A stretch of 64,000 bases of DNA from Rhizobium sp. RCAM05350 (GCA_024426085.1 CP087974.1:3630001-3694000), one strand, 5' to 3'. Counted from the stretch's first letter, positions 1 through 8,943 are shown. Numbers and translations are program-made. The notes: a model not told the origin generated them from the sequence alone.

Positions 1-305
1 AGCGCATCACACAGATTGGCAGGCACCGGCGTCTCCACTCCACGCCAGCCTGGAACGATGATCGTATCGGCCTGTGACAGGAGTTCCAGACCCCCATCGA
101 CGACAAACCGCACGCCGCCCGTGGCGCGCATCTCGCCATCGTCAATCCCGGCCACCGCGAAACGATACCAGTCCGGTCCCATCTCTGGCCGCGAAAGGCC
201 AAAAACCTCAACCGCAACGCTGAACTCAAACGTGCATAAGCCATCATAGGCGATTGCAACGACGAGGGGGCTGCGGGTAGGCGAAGCTTGAAGTGCGTTT
301 GGCAT
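1..305 (-). CDS. ftrA: GlxA/FtrA-like AraC-family transcriptional regulator (partial, left edge)
   Basis: Only the N-terminal ~101 residues are present; the gene runs off the left edge. Reading the minus strand from the ATG at 305 gives LVVAIAYDGLCTFEFSVAVE and then EVFGLSRPEMGPDWYRFAVA. This is the start of the DJ-1/PfpI-like sensor domain found in GlxA/FtrA-type regulators. The family carries a C-terminal AraC helix-turn-helix, which is outside the window. It lies divergent from a rhodanese gene, an arrangement I recall for ftrA in rhizobia. The symbol rests on similarity remembered from the family, not on a search; a generic GlxA regulator is the alternative. Confidence 0.72.
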   Translation of the reverse strand, partial: MPNALQASPTRSPLVVAIAYDGLCTFEFSVAVEVFGLSRPEMGPDWYRFAVAGIDDGEMRATGGVRFVVDGGLELLSQADTIIVPGWRGVETPVPANLCDA

Positions 306-392
306 GATATTGATCATATATGGCGAAAATGCCATCTGCAACTCTGTCTGGATGTGGTCTAGGAATTTCCCCAGATCACAACGGAGGCTAAA

Positions 393-823
393 ATGAGCTA
401 TGTCACTGACTATCCCGCCGCATCGTCCGATGTCGTCATCGATCATTTTTTGAGGCGCCTTTCGGTGGAGACCGACTGCGCGGATGTTGCATCTGCCCTG
501 ACTGCCGGCGAGCAGGACTTTGTCCTCCTGCATGTCGTCGGTTCATCAGAAGCCTATGCGCGACGGCATGTTCCAGGCGCGCTTCATCTGCCCCACCGCG
601 AAATGTCGCATGCGAGCGCATGGCCGATTGGCCGGAGGATACGCTGTTCGTTGTCTATTGCGCTGGCCCGCATTGCAACGGGGCGGATCAGGCCGCGCTC
701 AAGCTTGCGCGCCTCGAACGACCGGTGAAGATCATGATCGGCGGCATCACCGGATGGGCCGATGAAGGGCTGCCCTTTGCATCGGGTTCCGAACCGGGCG
801 TCTTCCGCAAGACAGCGGCGTGA
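393..823 (+). CDS. Rhodanese-like domain protein (frameshifted as read)
   Basis: About 143 residues. The N-terminal part (393 to about 610) reads MSYVTDYPAASSDVV and continues to a rhodanese fold ending HVPGALHLPHREMS. The second half is in another frame (from about 615) and contains YCAGPHCNGAD, the rhodanese active-site loop with the catalytic cysteine, then IGGITGWADEG. The break near 600-615 looks like two extra bases or one lost base, one of many indels in this window. Rhodanese proteins carry sulfur as a cysteine persulfide; the substrate here is unknown. It is divergent from the FtrA-like regulator, which may control it. Confidence 0.78.
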
Positions 824-911
824 TCGTGGGCCGGTCATGCCTTGTTTTATCGATATGTGCGGCATGGCCCGCTCAGGAGAGTTCACCTCAGGCCGTTCGA
901 AGTGAAAACAA

Positions 912-952
912 TAGTATTGACTAATCAATTAGTATTGGCTATTTGAATAGCC
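912..952 (+). promoter_or_regulatory. arsR promoter with two palindromic operator sites; probably leaderless transcript
   Basis: A -35 box TTGACT (917-922) is followed after 17 bp by TATTTG (940-945). A perfect palindrome ACTAATCAATTAGT lies at 920-933, and a second, GGCTATTTGAATAGCC, at 937-952 ends at the arsR start codon. TAGTATTG is also directly repeated (912-919, 930-937). AT-rich palindromes over the promoter are typical for autoregulated ArsR repressors. Transcription would start about at the ATG and no Shine-Dalgarno is visible, so a leaderless mRNA is likely (inference). Confidence 0.6.
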
Positions 953-1282
953 ATGATTGAAGCTGCCAATATCACCACTGTCCTGCGAACGCTTGCCGAC
1001 CCCACGCGGCGCGCCGTGTTCGAGCGCGTCGCTGGCTCGGATGAAATTACGGTGGTCGAACTGACGCGGGGCAGCGGGGTGACGCAGGGTGCCATCTCCC
1101 AGCACCTCAAGTCGCTGAAGCAGGCGGGTCTGGTCGTCGAGCGTCCGGAAGGCCGCAACGTCTACTATCGCGCGCGGCCGGAAGGCCTCGAGCCGCTTGT
1201 CGACTGGATGGGCCATTATGGTGCCTTCTGGCGCGACCGCTTTGCCAATCTCAGAACCTTGCTCAAGGAGATCGATCCATGA
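953..1282 (+). CDS. ArsR-family transcriptional regulator (metalloregulator-like SdpR type)
   Basis: 109 residues, intact. A winged helix-turn-helix covers most of the protein: TVLRTLADPTRRAVFE opens the ArsR fold, VTQGAISQHLKSLKQAGLV is the recognition helix region and VYYRARPEGL the wing and tail. No CxC metal motif is present, so metal sensing is unlikely. Such regulators next to an SRPBCC (AHSA1-like) protein form a common pair, and the downstream SRPBCC gene overlaps it by 4 bp (ATGA). It probably represses itself and the partner through the palindromes at 920-952. Confidence 0.9.
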   Translation: MIEAANITTVLRTLADPTRRAVFERVAGSDEITVVELTRGSGVTQGAISQHLKSLKQAGLVVERPEGRNVYYRARPEGLEPLVDWMGHYGAFWRDRFANLRTLLKEIDP

Positions 1283-1762
1283 CCGACGCTGCATTGAAGA
1301 GCGATACGCAGGACATCGTGGTGGACGAGGTGTTCCCACATACGCCCGAGACGATCTGGAAGGCGTTGACATCGGGTGACCTGATTGCCCGCTGGTTGAT
1401 GGCTCCGACCGGGTTTGAGGCGGTTGAGGGGACGCATTTCACCTATCAGACGACACCAGCAGGTGAATGGGACGGGGTTATCCGTTGCCAAGTGCTGCAG
1501 GTGATCCCCAATCAACGCCTGGCCTATGCCTGGAAAGGCGGGCATGCGGGAAATACTGGCTACGGCTCGCCGCTCGATACAATCGTGACCTGGATGCTCA
1601 CCAAGGTTGAAAGCGGCACACGCGTTCGGCTTGTTCATTCCGGCTTCGTGCTGCCGAAGAATGACGTTGCCTACCAGAACATGAGCAATGGCTGGAAGAA
1701 GGTTGTTCTGCAATCTGGACGCGGTTGTGGCTGAGCAAGATGGGACGAAATCCCTGCATTGA
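1279..1762 (+). CDS. SRPBCC / AHSA1-like domain protein (frameshifted near C-terminus)
   Basis: About 160 residues. The START-like hydrophobic-pocket fold is recognisable from FPHTPETIWKALTSGDLIARW, with TRVRLVHSGF and NGWKKVV towards the end. At about 1709 one extra base (probably the T in TTC[T]GCA) shifts the frame. The other frame continues NLDAVVAEQDGTKSLH to a stop at 1760-1762, while the uncorrected frame stops at 1734. The gene is coupled to arsR by an ATGA overlap. The ligand is unknown; members with ArsR partners are often handled as activator of Hsp90-like domain proteins. Confidence 0.82.
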
Positions 1763-1968
1763 CGACGCCTGGCGCACCGCCTTTCTGAAGGTGCGCCCAA
1801 ATGGATGCCTGCGAATGGAGGCAGTGCTGCGGAAGGCCGGGCTCCATTCGCATGGTTGCTGAAATCATAACTTCCTGTCGGTCCCATTTCCGGTCTGCCC
1901 ATGAGCAGCGCCGGCGAGTCCGTGTGCGCGTGCGATTTACTTTCAACTGCATCTTGAGGAGAAGAGAG

Positions 1969-2385
1969 ATGAGCAAGGCTTTTATCGGTGGATGTGCCTG
2001 CGGTGCGATCCGTTATGAAATCTCCGCAGAGCCGATTTTCATGAACGAGTGCCAGTGCCGGGATTGCCAGCAGAGAAGCGGTACAGGGCACGGCTCCTAT
2101 CTGACCTTCCCCGATCGGAGGGATGTGAAGCTTGAAGGGGAGGCGAGAGAGTGGGAGGTCGCTGGCGATAGCGGCGGGATCAAGAGACACGCCTTTTGCC
2201 CCACCTGCGGATCGCCGGTCTATCTGACCTTCGTGGCAATGCCGGATTTCTTCACGGTCCATGCCGCGAGTTTGGACGATCCGGACTGGTACAAACCGCA
2301 AGCGGTAACTTACCATGTGCGCGGTCATGCGTGGGATCATCTCGATCCGGATCTGCCGAAATTCGACAGGATGCCGCCAGCATAA
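1969..2385 (+). CDS. GFA family (glutathione-dependent formaldehyde-activating enzyme-like) protein
   Basis: 138 residues, intact, with a strong ribosome-binding site GAGGAGAAGAGAG just before the ATG. Zinc-binding cysteine clusters are clear: GGCACGAIRYE, then NECQCRDCQQRSG, then HAFCPTCGSPVY. These match the CENP-V/GFA zinc fold. Family members were first linked to glutathione and formaldehyde, but most homologues have no proven activity, so only the fold is claimed. Upstream (1763-1968) is non-coding with a hairpin-like GC-rich stretch of no clear function. Confidence 0.85.
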   Translation: MSKAFIGGCACGAIRYEISAEPIFMNECQCRDCQQRSGTGHGSYLTFPDRRDVKLEGEAREWEVAGDSGGIKRHAFCPTCGSPVYLTFVAMPDFFTVHAASLDDPDWYKPQAVTYHVRGHAWDHLDPDLPKFDRMPPA

Positions 2386-2493
2386 CGATAACGCGTCTGC
2401 ATTGCATCGGAAGCGCCAATGGCGCTTCCCTCACGGCGCAACCGCCGCTAGAGTTCCCATTGGCGTCACTGCGTTGACGGGGATGGGGTCGGT

Positions 2494-3136
2494 ATGAAGA
2501 TCATGATTGCGGAGATCGCTGCGGCGGCCTTCGTTCTGTTTGCCCCGCGCGATAACCGCGGTCTGCGCCATCTGGCCGGAGCACGGACTTCCGTCGCGCC
2601 CGTGCGTCTATTTTGCCAATCATTCCAGCCATGGCGATTTCGTGCTGGTCTGGGCGGTTCTGCCGCCGAGATTACGCAAAATGGCTCGTCCGGTGGCCGG
2701 CGCCGAATATTGGTTGAAATCAAAGGTGAGCACGTTCATCGGCCGCGATGTTTTCAACGCGGTGCTGATCGAGCGCCAGCGGGAAAAGGAACCCAGGATC
2801 CGATCGAGTTGATGACCACGGCGATCGATGAAGGCTCGTCGCTGATCCTCTTTCCAGAGGGAACGCGAAACCTGACGGACGCGCGGCTTCTTCCCTTCAA
2901 AAGCGGCCTTTTCATCTGGTCTCGGCCCGCCCGGACGTCGATCTCGTGCCAGTGTGGATCAACAATCTCAATCGCGTCATGCCGAAAGGCGAGATCGTGC
3001 CGATCCCGCTGATCTGCACCGTCACTTTCGGCGACGCCCTGCGGCTGACGCCCAACGAGGGCAAGGACGCCTTTCTTGAGCGCACGCAGACAGCCCTTTG
3101 GCCTTGGCTCCAAAACCTTTGGGAAGCGGCGAATGA
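2494..3136 (+). CDS. plsC: 1-acyl-sn-glycerol-3-phosphate acyltransferase-like (PlsC family), several frameshifts
   Basis: About 214 residues when repaired. The acyltransferase motifs are present: NHSSHGDF (HX4D catalytic motif) and FPEGTR. Between them are PVAGAEYWLKS and VFNAVLIERQR, and after them FKSGLF, PVWINNLNRVMPKGE. The protein is read across four frame changes, near 2545, 2795, 2915 and 3100. The last is probably a lost C, giving ALLALAPKPLGSGE and a stop at 3134-3136 that overlaps the next ATG. The enzyme would acylate lysophosphatidate at the membrane. It heads a tightly overlapping lipid gene set, so it may be a second plsC dedicated to that set. Confidence 0.78.
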
Positions 3137-4084
3137 ATACGGCAAGCTCAGACCTTCTGACCCTGGTTTCCGGTATTTTCGGCGTCCTGATCTTCGCGTC
3201 TGCGATCGGCTACGTGCTGCAGCGGCGCTTTTCCGCCAATGGGCCGAATGCGGCGGTGGACAACCTCAATGCCCGCATCAAGGCCTGGTGGATCATGGTC
3301 ATCCTGATCGGCATCGCCTTCATCGCCGGCCGGGTCGGCGTCCTCGTTCTCTTTGCCTTCTGCTCGTTTGCCGCCCTGCGGGAGTTCGTCACCCTGATCA
3401 ACACCCGCCGTGCCGATCACTGGGCCTTGGCCTCGGCTTTCTTCGTCGTTCTGCCGATCCAGTATTATCTGCTCTGGGCGGAAGAATACGGCATCTTCAG
3501 TGATCTTCATTCCCGTCTACGCCTTCCTGTTGATGCCGATCATTTCTGTTTTGCGGGGCGATACCGAGCGTTTCCTCATCCGCATTGCCGAGGTGCAGTG
3601 GGCGTTGATGATCTGCGTCTTCTGCGCTTCGCATGTGCCTGCGTTGTTGACGCTCACCATACCCGGCTATGAGGGGCGCAACGTGCTTCTGATCGCCTTC
3701 CTGGTGATTGTCGTGCAGTTAAGCGACGTGCTGCAATATGTCTGGGGCAAGCTGTTCGGGCGGACCAAGATTGCGCTGAACCTGTCGCCGTCGAAGACCG
3801 TCGAGGGCTTTGTCGGCGGCGTCATCAGCGCCACCCTGATCGGCGCATCGCTGTGGTGGATCACGCCGTTTACGCCTTTCCAGGCGGGTCTGCTTGCCTT
3901 CATCATCACCCTCATGGGCTTTTTTGGCGGATTGGTGATGTCGGCGGTCAAGCGCGATCGCGGCGTCAAGGATTGGGGCAATCTGATCGAAGGCCATGGC
4001 GGGCTGATAGACCGGCTGGATTCCGTCGTCTTCTCGGCGCCGATCTTCTTCCACATCGTGCGCTACTGGTGGTCGCTCTCGTGA
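3133..4084 (+). CDS. cdsA: Phosphatidate cytidylyltransferase (CdsA family), one frameshift
   Basis: About 316 residues with many membrane segments. The CDP-diglyceride synthetase signature SAVKRDRGVKDWGNLIEGHG and GLIDRLDS is complete near the C-terminus. SPSKTVEGFVGG is a further conserved motif. An extra A at about 3499 (TTC[A]GTG) shifts the frame between YGIF and VIFIPVYAF. The ATG overlaps the plsC stop (ATGA). CdsA makes CDP-diacylglycerol from phosphatidate and CTP. The usual housekeeping cdsA of rhizobia lies near frr/uppS, so this copy is probably a paralogue serving the CDP-alcohol transferase two genes downstream (inference). Confidence 0.85.
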
Positions 4085-4476
4085 CGGCAACGCGTCGGCG
4101 ATGGGCAGGCAGCGGCACGGTGCATGTCCTGTTCGCCTTTCTGGCCATGGGCGGCTGGGCAGTCTTTGCCAATCGCGGGCATGCCATGCCGCAGCCGTTC
4201 TATTCGGGGCTTCTGCAAGGCGCGCTGTCGGCCTGCCTGACGCTGTTCCTGAAATCTGTGATCGACGTTCTCTCGAAGCGCTTTAGCGGCGTCGTGCGGT
4301 TTTGGGCGCCGCCACTGATCGCATGCCTGGGCTCGGCAAGCCAGCTCACGGTGCTGCATGCGCTGATCGGCACGCCGGAAATAGCCTGCACCATCGTGGT
4401 ACCGCTGCTGGTGTCCACCAGCTATGCGTCGATCTACAACTATTCGATTTCCAGAAGAAGAGGTGGGGGATCATGA
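4081..4476 (+). CDS. Small multi-spanning membrane protein in lipid operon (unknown function)
   Basis: 131 residues, GTG start overlapping the cdsA stop (GTGA), and its own stop overlapping the next ATG (ATGA). Translational coupling on both sides supports a real gene. Four hydrophobic segments are visible: HVLFAFLAMGGWAVFA, LLQGALSACLTLFL, FWAPPLIACLGSASQLTVLH and IVVPLLVSTSYASIY. The C-terminus is basic (SRRRGGG). I do not recognise a family. Its position between a CDP-diacylglycerol synthase and a CDP-alcohol transferase suggests a membrane partner or lipid carrier in the same pathway, but no function is shown. Confidence 0.72.
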   Translation: MTATRRRWAGSGTVHVLFAFLAMGGWAVFANRGHAMPQPFYSGLLQGALSACLTLFLKSVIDVLSKRFSGVVRFWAPPLIACLGSASQLTVLHALIGTPEIACTIVVPLLVSTSYASIYNYSISRRRGGGS

Positions 4477-5124
4477 CGGAGACAGGCGACCGGCGGCCTC
4501 TGGCCAGCCGCAACACCCGATGGGCGGGCACGATTGCCCGGTGGCTGGCGGCGCGGGCAATCACGCCCAACCAGATCTCGCAAGCCAGCATGCTGGCGGC
4601 AGCACTGGCCGGTGGCGCATTCTGTGCTCGCCGGGCAGAGCACGGGCGGGCTGCGGGTCGTCTGCCTGCTGTTGGCGATCCTGTTTTGCCAACTGCGACT
4701 GCTCTGCAATCTGTCTCGACGGGATGGTCGCCGTCGAAGGGGGCAAGGGCGCTCCGGACGGTCCATTCTGGAACGAGTTTCCGGATCGGGTCGCTGATCT
4801 CCTGATCTTTGCCGGTGTTGGCTATGGCATCGGCATGCCGGGTCTCGGCTGGGCGGCGGGGGCCTTTGCCGTTCTCACCGCTTACGTCCGTGAACTCGGA
4901 CGCGCCACCGGCCAGCCCAGCGATTTCTCAGGCCCCATGGCCAAGCAGCATCGCATGGCCGCTATCACTGCGGCTGCGGCCATCTCCATTCTGGAGCCGC
5001 TGTGGGAAGGTCACAACCAAGTGCTGCTGGTGGCGCTGTGGATCGTTGCCGCCGGGGGAGCGTTCACTGCAATCCGTCGTGCCGGACACTGGTGCTTCGC
5101 CTGAAAGAAACTGCCAGGCAATAG
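4473..5124 (+). CDS. CDP-alcohol phosphatidyltransferase family protein, frameshifted
   Basis: About 216 residues when repaired. N-terminus MTETGDRRPLASRNTRWAG, then ARAITPNQIS, typical of CDP-alcohol transferases. The catalytic region reads DGMVAVEGGKGAPDGP followed by FWNEFPDRVAD. It keeps the spacing of the DGx2A...G...D...D motif, but with Asn at the third acidic position and Val for the usual Arg. Frame changes occur near 4623 (extra T), 4714 (extra T) and 5085. The corrected tail ends KETARQ at a stop 5122-5124. The head group acceptor is unknown; the N/D variation marks a distinct subfamily from PgsA or PssA. Confidence 0.78.
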
Positions 5125-5150
5125 CTTCGGCTTACACTTCTGCAAAAACA

Positions 5151-5174
5151 AAACCCGGCTCAATGGCCGGGTTT
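5151..5174. terminator. Bidirectional intrinsic terminator
   Basis: AAACCCGGC (5151-5159) and GCCGGGTTT (5166-5174) form a 9-bp stem with a 6-base loop, with A-rich sequence before it. It lies between the convergent CDP-alcohol transferase and DUF1465 genes and can serve both. Confidence 0.75.
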
Positions 5175-5205
5175 GACATGTCAGGGTGCCTGTTGGCTTT
5201 TTAGA

Positions 5206-5725
5206 TCAGTTGGTCCCGAAGGCGGTCTGCAGCAGGTTGAGCTGGGCCTTGACGCCATTCTGGTTGTCCGGAAGGAAGTTCTGGGCTTCTTGCGGACGGT
5301 AGATTTCACGGTCGAGCAGGGCAACGCGATTCTGCAGGCGCAGCGAACGGTCGATCAGATCGCGGAAACCTTCCGGCAGGTCGTTCCAGCCTGGCGCGGT
5401 GCGATCGACGTTGAAGCTATCGAGACGAACCTTGTTCTTTTCCGACAGCACCTGCTCGCGGTTCATCTCGCCATTGTTGACGGCGCGCTGCAGCAGAAGC
5501 CAGGAGGCCATCTGCATCAGGCGGGTGGTGAGGCGCATCGATCTCGGCTGCATAGAGCACCGATGCCATGCGCGGCAGGACCTTGGAGGCGGCGCGGCCG
5601 GGGCCGTCGAGATAGCTTGCGGTTTCTTCGACCAGGCCCATGCCTTCAGCGTACAGCACCTTGAACTGCGCCGAAGACGCAGCGTGGCCGGCGAAGCTCA
5701 CAGTATTCAATCCCCGTTCGGACAT
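5206..5725 (-). CDS. rcdA: DUF1465 family protein, RcdA-like (one frameshift)
   Basis: About 173 residues. N-terminal part MSERGLNTVSFAGHAASSAQ, continuing KVLYAEGMGLVEETASYLDG; the other frame gives MRLTTRLMQMASWLLLQRAV and ends LNLLQTAFGTN. The change lies near 5546, where one extra base sits in the minus-strand run GCCGAGATCGATG. DUF1465 includes Caulobacter RcdA, a ClpXP adaptor that helps degrade the cell-cycle regulator CtrA. The symbol is offered on that family link only. The helical pattern fits the three-helix bundle known for RcdA, followed by a flexible tail. Confidence 0.75.
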
Positions 5726-5890
5726 GGTCGGATTCCCTGGTTAAACGCATCGACTCGGTCAGGTAACGAACGGGTTAACGAAAAGTTTCTGTACCGCTCG
5801 TTTGATAGTTTGAACATGATCCCATAGCGCATTCCGCGCAAGCCTATTCTTAAGAAAGGGTTAATCTCCACAATTCTCTGCGAATTGTGG

Positions 5891-5923
5891 AAAAAAGACA
5901 AAAAGAGCCGCAAAAGCGGCTCT
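5891..5923 (-). terminator. Intrinsic terminator downstream of the MFS/DUF1192 unit
   Basis: On the minus strand AGAGCCGC and GCGGCTCT (5904-5911, 5916-5923) form an 8-bp stem with a TTTT loop, followed by TTTTTGTCTTTTTT. It lies about 190 bp beyond the DUF1192 stop and separates it from the RcdA-like gene. The rest of 5726-6111 holds only the likely RcdA promoter; no gene is seen. Confidence 0.82.
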
Positions 5924-6111
5924 CAAGGTAAAACAGGGAGAAAAATCAGACCATTCGCCAATGGTGAAATGTCTGAGTCCAGAGCGATCCGGATAGCCTA
6001 GTAATACCTTGTAATGCTTAATGATGCGTTACAAAGGCCCGTTTTAGGGGCTAACCATGTCTTGTTTCGAAGAGCAGCCAGGCGGGATTTGCTTCTGCAA
6101 CCAGACAATTA

Positions 6112-6300
6112 TTAACGAAATAGACTTTCCGCAGCGGATTTGCTTGCGGACTTCCTGGCTTTCTCGGCTTCGAGCCGCTCGATTTCCTGTTTCAGCAGGT
6201 CGATGCGCAGGGAAAGCTCGTCAACGGATAGCAAAGCGAGATCTGAGCCGATCTCGTGGGCCTGCTGTTTCTTCGGACGGTCATCGTCAAACAGGCTCAT
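6112..6300 (-). CDS. DUF1192 family small coiled-coil protein
   Basis: 62 residues, intact. Sequence starts MSLFDDDRPKKQQAHEIG and continues with a heptad-like stretch LSVDELSLRIDLLKQEIERL and EAEKARKSAS. This matches the DUF1192 family, short alphaproteobacterial proteins of unknown role with a predicted coiled coil. Its ATG overlaps the stop of the MFS transporter, so the two are co-transcribed. No function can be assigned. Confidence 0.85.
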   Translation of the reverse strand: MSLFDDDRPKKQQAHEIGSDLALLSVDELSLRIDLLKQEIERLEAEKARKSASKSAAESLFR

Positions 6301-7575
6301 TGCGGCCTCCCTGTTGGCTCCTCGCCGTTCGGTTCTTCAAATGGGGCTGCCCGCGGCGATAGCTGCAGGCTCTCCGGTGTCGTCAGCGTGCCTGGGTTAA
6401 TCGTCGAATAAGCATCGCGTTCGGATGCCGGCACGGCGGCGCGCATCCGGCTGCGGAAGATTGCGTAGGCGGTGATCAACACATGGGCGCAGGCGGTGAT
6501 CATGAACAGGCCGTAGGGGCCGGTGACGGTCATGATCGGGCCGCCGATGGTCGGTCCGATGATCGTGCCGATGCCGTAGAGCAAGAGCAACCCGCCGGAG
6601 ATCTTGACGAAGTCCTCGGACGTTGCAAAGTCGTTGGCGTGCGATACGGCGATCGGATAGAGCGCATTGGCCGTCGCGCCATAGATGCCGACGAGGGTGA
6701 TCAGCATGATCACGTGGGTCGGTTCGATCAGGAAGATCAGCGTACCGGCGACGGCGGCGACGGCCTGCAAGCGCTGCCAGAACATAACGCCGGTCGATCA
6801 TGTCCGAGAGCCGGCCAGCCGGGAACTGCATCGCCGCACCGGCAAAGATCGTCGTACTCATCATCAGCGCGACATTGCTGTCCGTCAGGCCGACCTGGCG
6901 GCCGAAGACGGCGCCGAGCGTGCCATAGGCACCATTGGCTATACCGACGAGCAGGATGCCGAGGAAGGAGATCGGCGAATTGCGGTAGAGGCCGCGCAGG
7001 TCGAGGCTCACCTGTTTCAGCGGTTGCGGTGACGCTGCGGTGGAAAGCAGTGTCGGCAGCATTGCAAGGCAATAGACGATGCCGCAGATCATGAAGAACG
7101 TGGTTGCCCCAGTGTCGCCGAACGGGATCATCAGCTGGCCGCCGACGACGCCCATAAGCGTGATGGCGATGTAGAGCGAGAAGATTGCGCCGCGGCTTTC
7201 ATTGGTGGCGCGCTCGTTCAGCCAGCTTTCGATGATCATCGAGGTGCCGGCAGTGGAGAAGCCCGTGAAGGCGCGCAGCACCACCCACCAGATCGGATCG
7301 ACGAGCAGGCCGGTCAACAGGGCGATGATGGCGAGCAGCGCTGCAAAGCCGCTGAAGGCGCGTACATGGCCGGCGCGCTTGACGATCGTCGGGGCAAGCA
7401 GGCAGCCGAGCACGAAGCCGCTGGCCCAGGAGGTGCCGAGCAGACCGAGCAGCGTCGTCGAATACCCTTCCGTCGTGCCGCGCACCGGCAGCAACAGGCT
7501 GTGCAGGCCGTTTCCGAGGAAGAGAAACAGGGTTCCGAGCAGGAGAGCGGCGACGGGAAGAAGGTTTTTTCGCAT
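6297..7575 (-). CDS. MFS transporter (one frameshift)
   Basis: About 425 residues and twelve predicted membrane segments. The N-terminus is KNLLPVAALLLGTLFLFLGN. The loop RAGHVRAFSGFAAL and the second-half PAGRLSDMIDRRYVL carry the MFS loop signature. At about 6766 an extra base (T on the plus strand, A in the gene) breaks the frame between RRYVLAALA and AVAAVAGTLIFLIEPTHVIM. I chose ATG 7575 over an upstream TTG. The pattern resembles the YcaD/YfkF-type MFS group; the substrate is unknown. It is coupled to the DUF1192 gene. Confidence 0.85.
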
Positions 7576-7751
7576 GTGAAATCCGCTGGTTCCGGGCTGC
7601 GACAAAACGTAGGGCCATGCCGCCGCAATTGCCAGCCGGAATTTTTCATTGAGTGAGAATGCAAAAGACGCTCTAACCCAGATCGCGCAAAAGTGACCGC
7701 GTGTGACGGGCTGGAAGCGTCCCTAAGCTCTTTTCAACAAATGAGAAAACA

Positions 7752-7907
7752 ATGTCGAAAGCGTTAACGGTCCTCTTGCTTTTGGCTATGTTGATCCAGA
7801 CCTTGAGGCCGCTCAATCTGCCCGGGCTTCGCCACCGCCGCGATTTCTGGAAGATCGCGGTCTTTGCCATTGCCGTGATGATGGTGACAGTGTTGATCCG
7901 GCCCTAG
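7752..7907 (+). CDS. Small membrane protein (51 aa), conserved in rhizobia
   Basis: 51 residues: MSKALTVLLLLAMLIQTLRP, then NLPGLRHRRDFWKIAVFAIA and VMMVTVLIRP. Two hydrophobic helices are separated by a basic loop. I recall near-identical small proteins in Rhizobium annotated as hypothetical. Its stop codon TAG (7905-7907) and that of the convergent PhzF-like gene share the palindrome CTAG at 7904-7907. Function unknown. Confidence 0.72.
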   Translation: MSKALTVLLLLAMLIQTLRPLNLPGLRHRRDFWKIAVFAIAVMMVTVLIRP

Positions 7908-8824
7908 AGAAGGATCGAGCCGCTCATGACGGCCGCGCATTGTCCGGTTATCCGGACGCTCTCAACCTGCCCGTTCGATTTCAGGGCAGTCACGCCGATC
8001 ACGCTTCGGCGGCCCATCTCGACACCTTGCTCGATGGTGATATCGACGGTGGCATCGCTGTCCGGCAGCAACGAGGTCAACAGCGCACAAAGCGCGCCAG
8101 AGGCGCTACCGGTTGCCGGGTCTTCGATGACATTGTCGAGCGGTGCAAACATCCGGGCGCGCAGGTGCCACGGGTTTTCCGGCTGGCGGGTGTAGAGAAA
8201 CAGGGCGAACTGATCGTCTTCCGGCGAGTATTTTCGGCCGGCTTCGGCAAAGGCCGCGGTGTTCGGGCAGGCCTTGCCAAGCGCTTCAAGATCGACCAGT
8301 TCGGCAATCGCGAAAGGCAGCCCGACGGAGGCGATAACGGGCGTGTGAGTGGTGACGCAAATAGTCTGTGCCGCGATCGAGGCGCAGCGGGCGATGGTTT
8401 CGCTGTCGACCTGCGGTCCCAGCGACAGGGGCTGCGGGGCGAAAATGCCAGCGCCAATCACCTGCCCGCCAGCCTCGCGTGTCAATGCTGCCTCGACAAT
8501 GCCAGCTTTCTCCTCGAAGCGAAGCACATCGCCGGCCGGTTTGCCGAAAATGTCGCCCTGAGTGCCGAGAACAAAGGCCGTGCCGACATTCGGATGCCCG
8601 GCGAACGGGATTTCCATCGTCGGCGTGAATATCCGGACATGTGCCGTGTTGGCGGAATCTTGCGGCGGCAGCACGAAGGTGACTTCGGAATAGCGGAATT
8701 CGGCGGCGATATCCTGCATCTGCGCACCGGTCAGTCCGCGCGCATTCGGGATGACAGCCAGCTGATTGCCGGAAAACCGCTCGCTGGTGAAGACATCGAC
8801 GGTGACATAAGCAACGCTGTTCAT
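7904..8824 (-). CDS. PhzF family isomerase / phenazine biosynthesis-like protein
   Basis: 306 residues, intact. Begins YVTVDVFTSERFSGNQLAVI; the conserved acidic residue of PhzF lies in AAEFRYSEVTFVLPP. Later motifs include IPFAGHPNVGTAFVL and IEDPATGSASGALCALL, both typical of the diaminopimelate-epimerase-like fold. PhzF proper isomerises an intermediate of phenazine synthesis, but no other phenazine genes are here. This is therefore probably one of the many generic PhzF-like isomerases. It is monocistronic and convergent with the small membrane protein. Confidence 0.9.
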   Translation of the reverse strand: MNSVAYVTVDVFTSERFSGNQLAVIPNARGLTGAQMQDIAAEFRYSEVTFVLPPQDSANTAHVRIFTPTMEIPFAGHPNVGTAFVLGTQGDIFGKPAGDVLRFEEKAGIVEAALTREAGGQVIGAGIFAPQPLSLGPQVDSETIARCASIAAQTICVTTHTPVIASVGLPFAIAELVDLEALGKACPNTAAFAEAGRKYSPEDDQFALFLYTRQPENPWHLRARMFAPLDNVIEDPATGSASGALCALLTSLLPDSDATVDITIEQGVEMGRRSVIGVTALKSNGQVESVRITGQCAAVMSGSILL

Positions 8825-8943
8825 AGTGGTTTTCCCTTCGCCAGGCTGATCCGTGTGTCAGGGATAGCGCGGCGGGCAGATCGTGCGAACAAGGTTCTTG
8901 TCACCCTGACAATCGAAAGGGCATCGCTGCCTCCATCCCATAG

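Noticed and set aside
1216..2340. 374-codon minus-strand open frame over the SRPBCC and GFA genes
   Set aside because: Covers two recognised plus-strand genes and a spacer; sequence has no domain.
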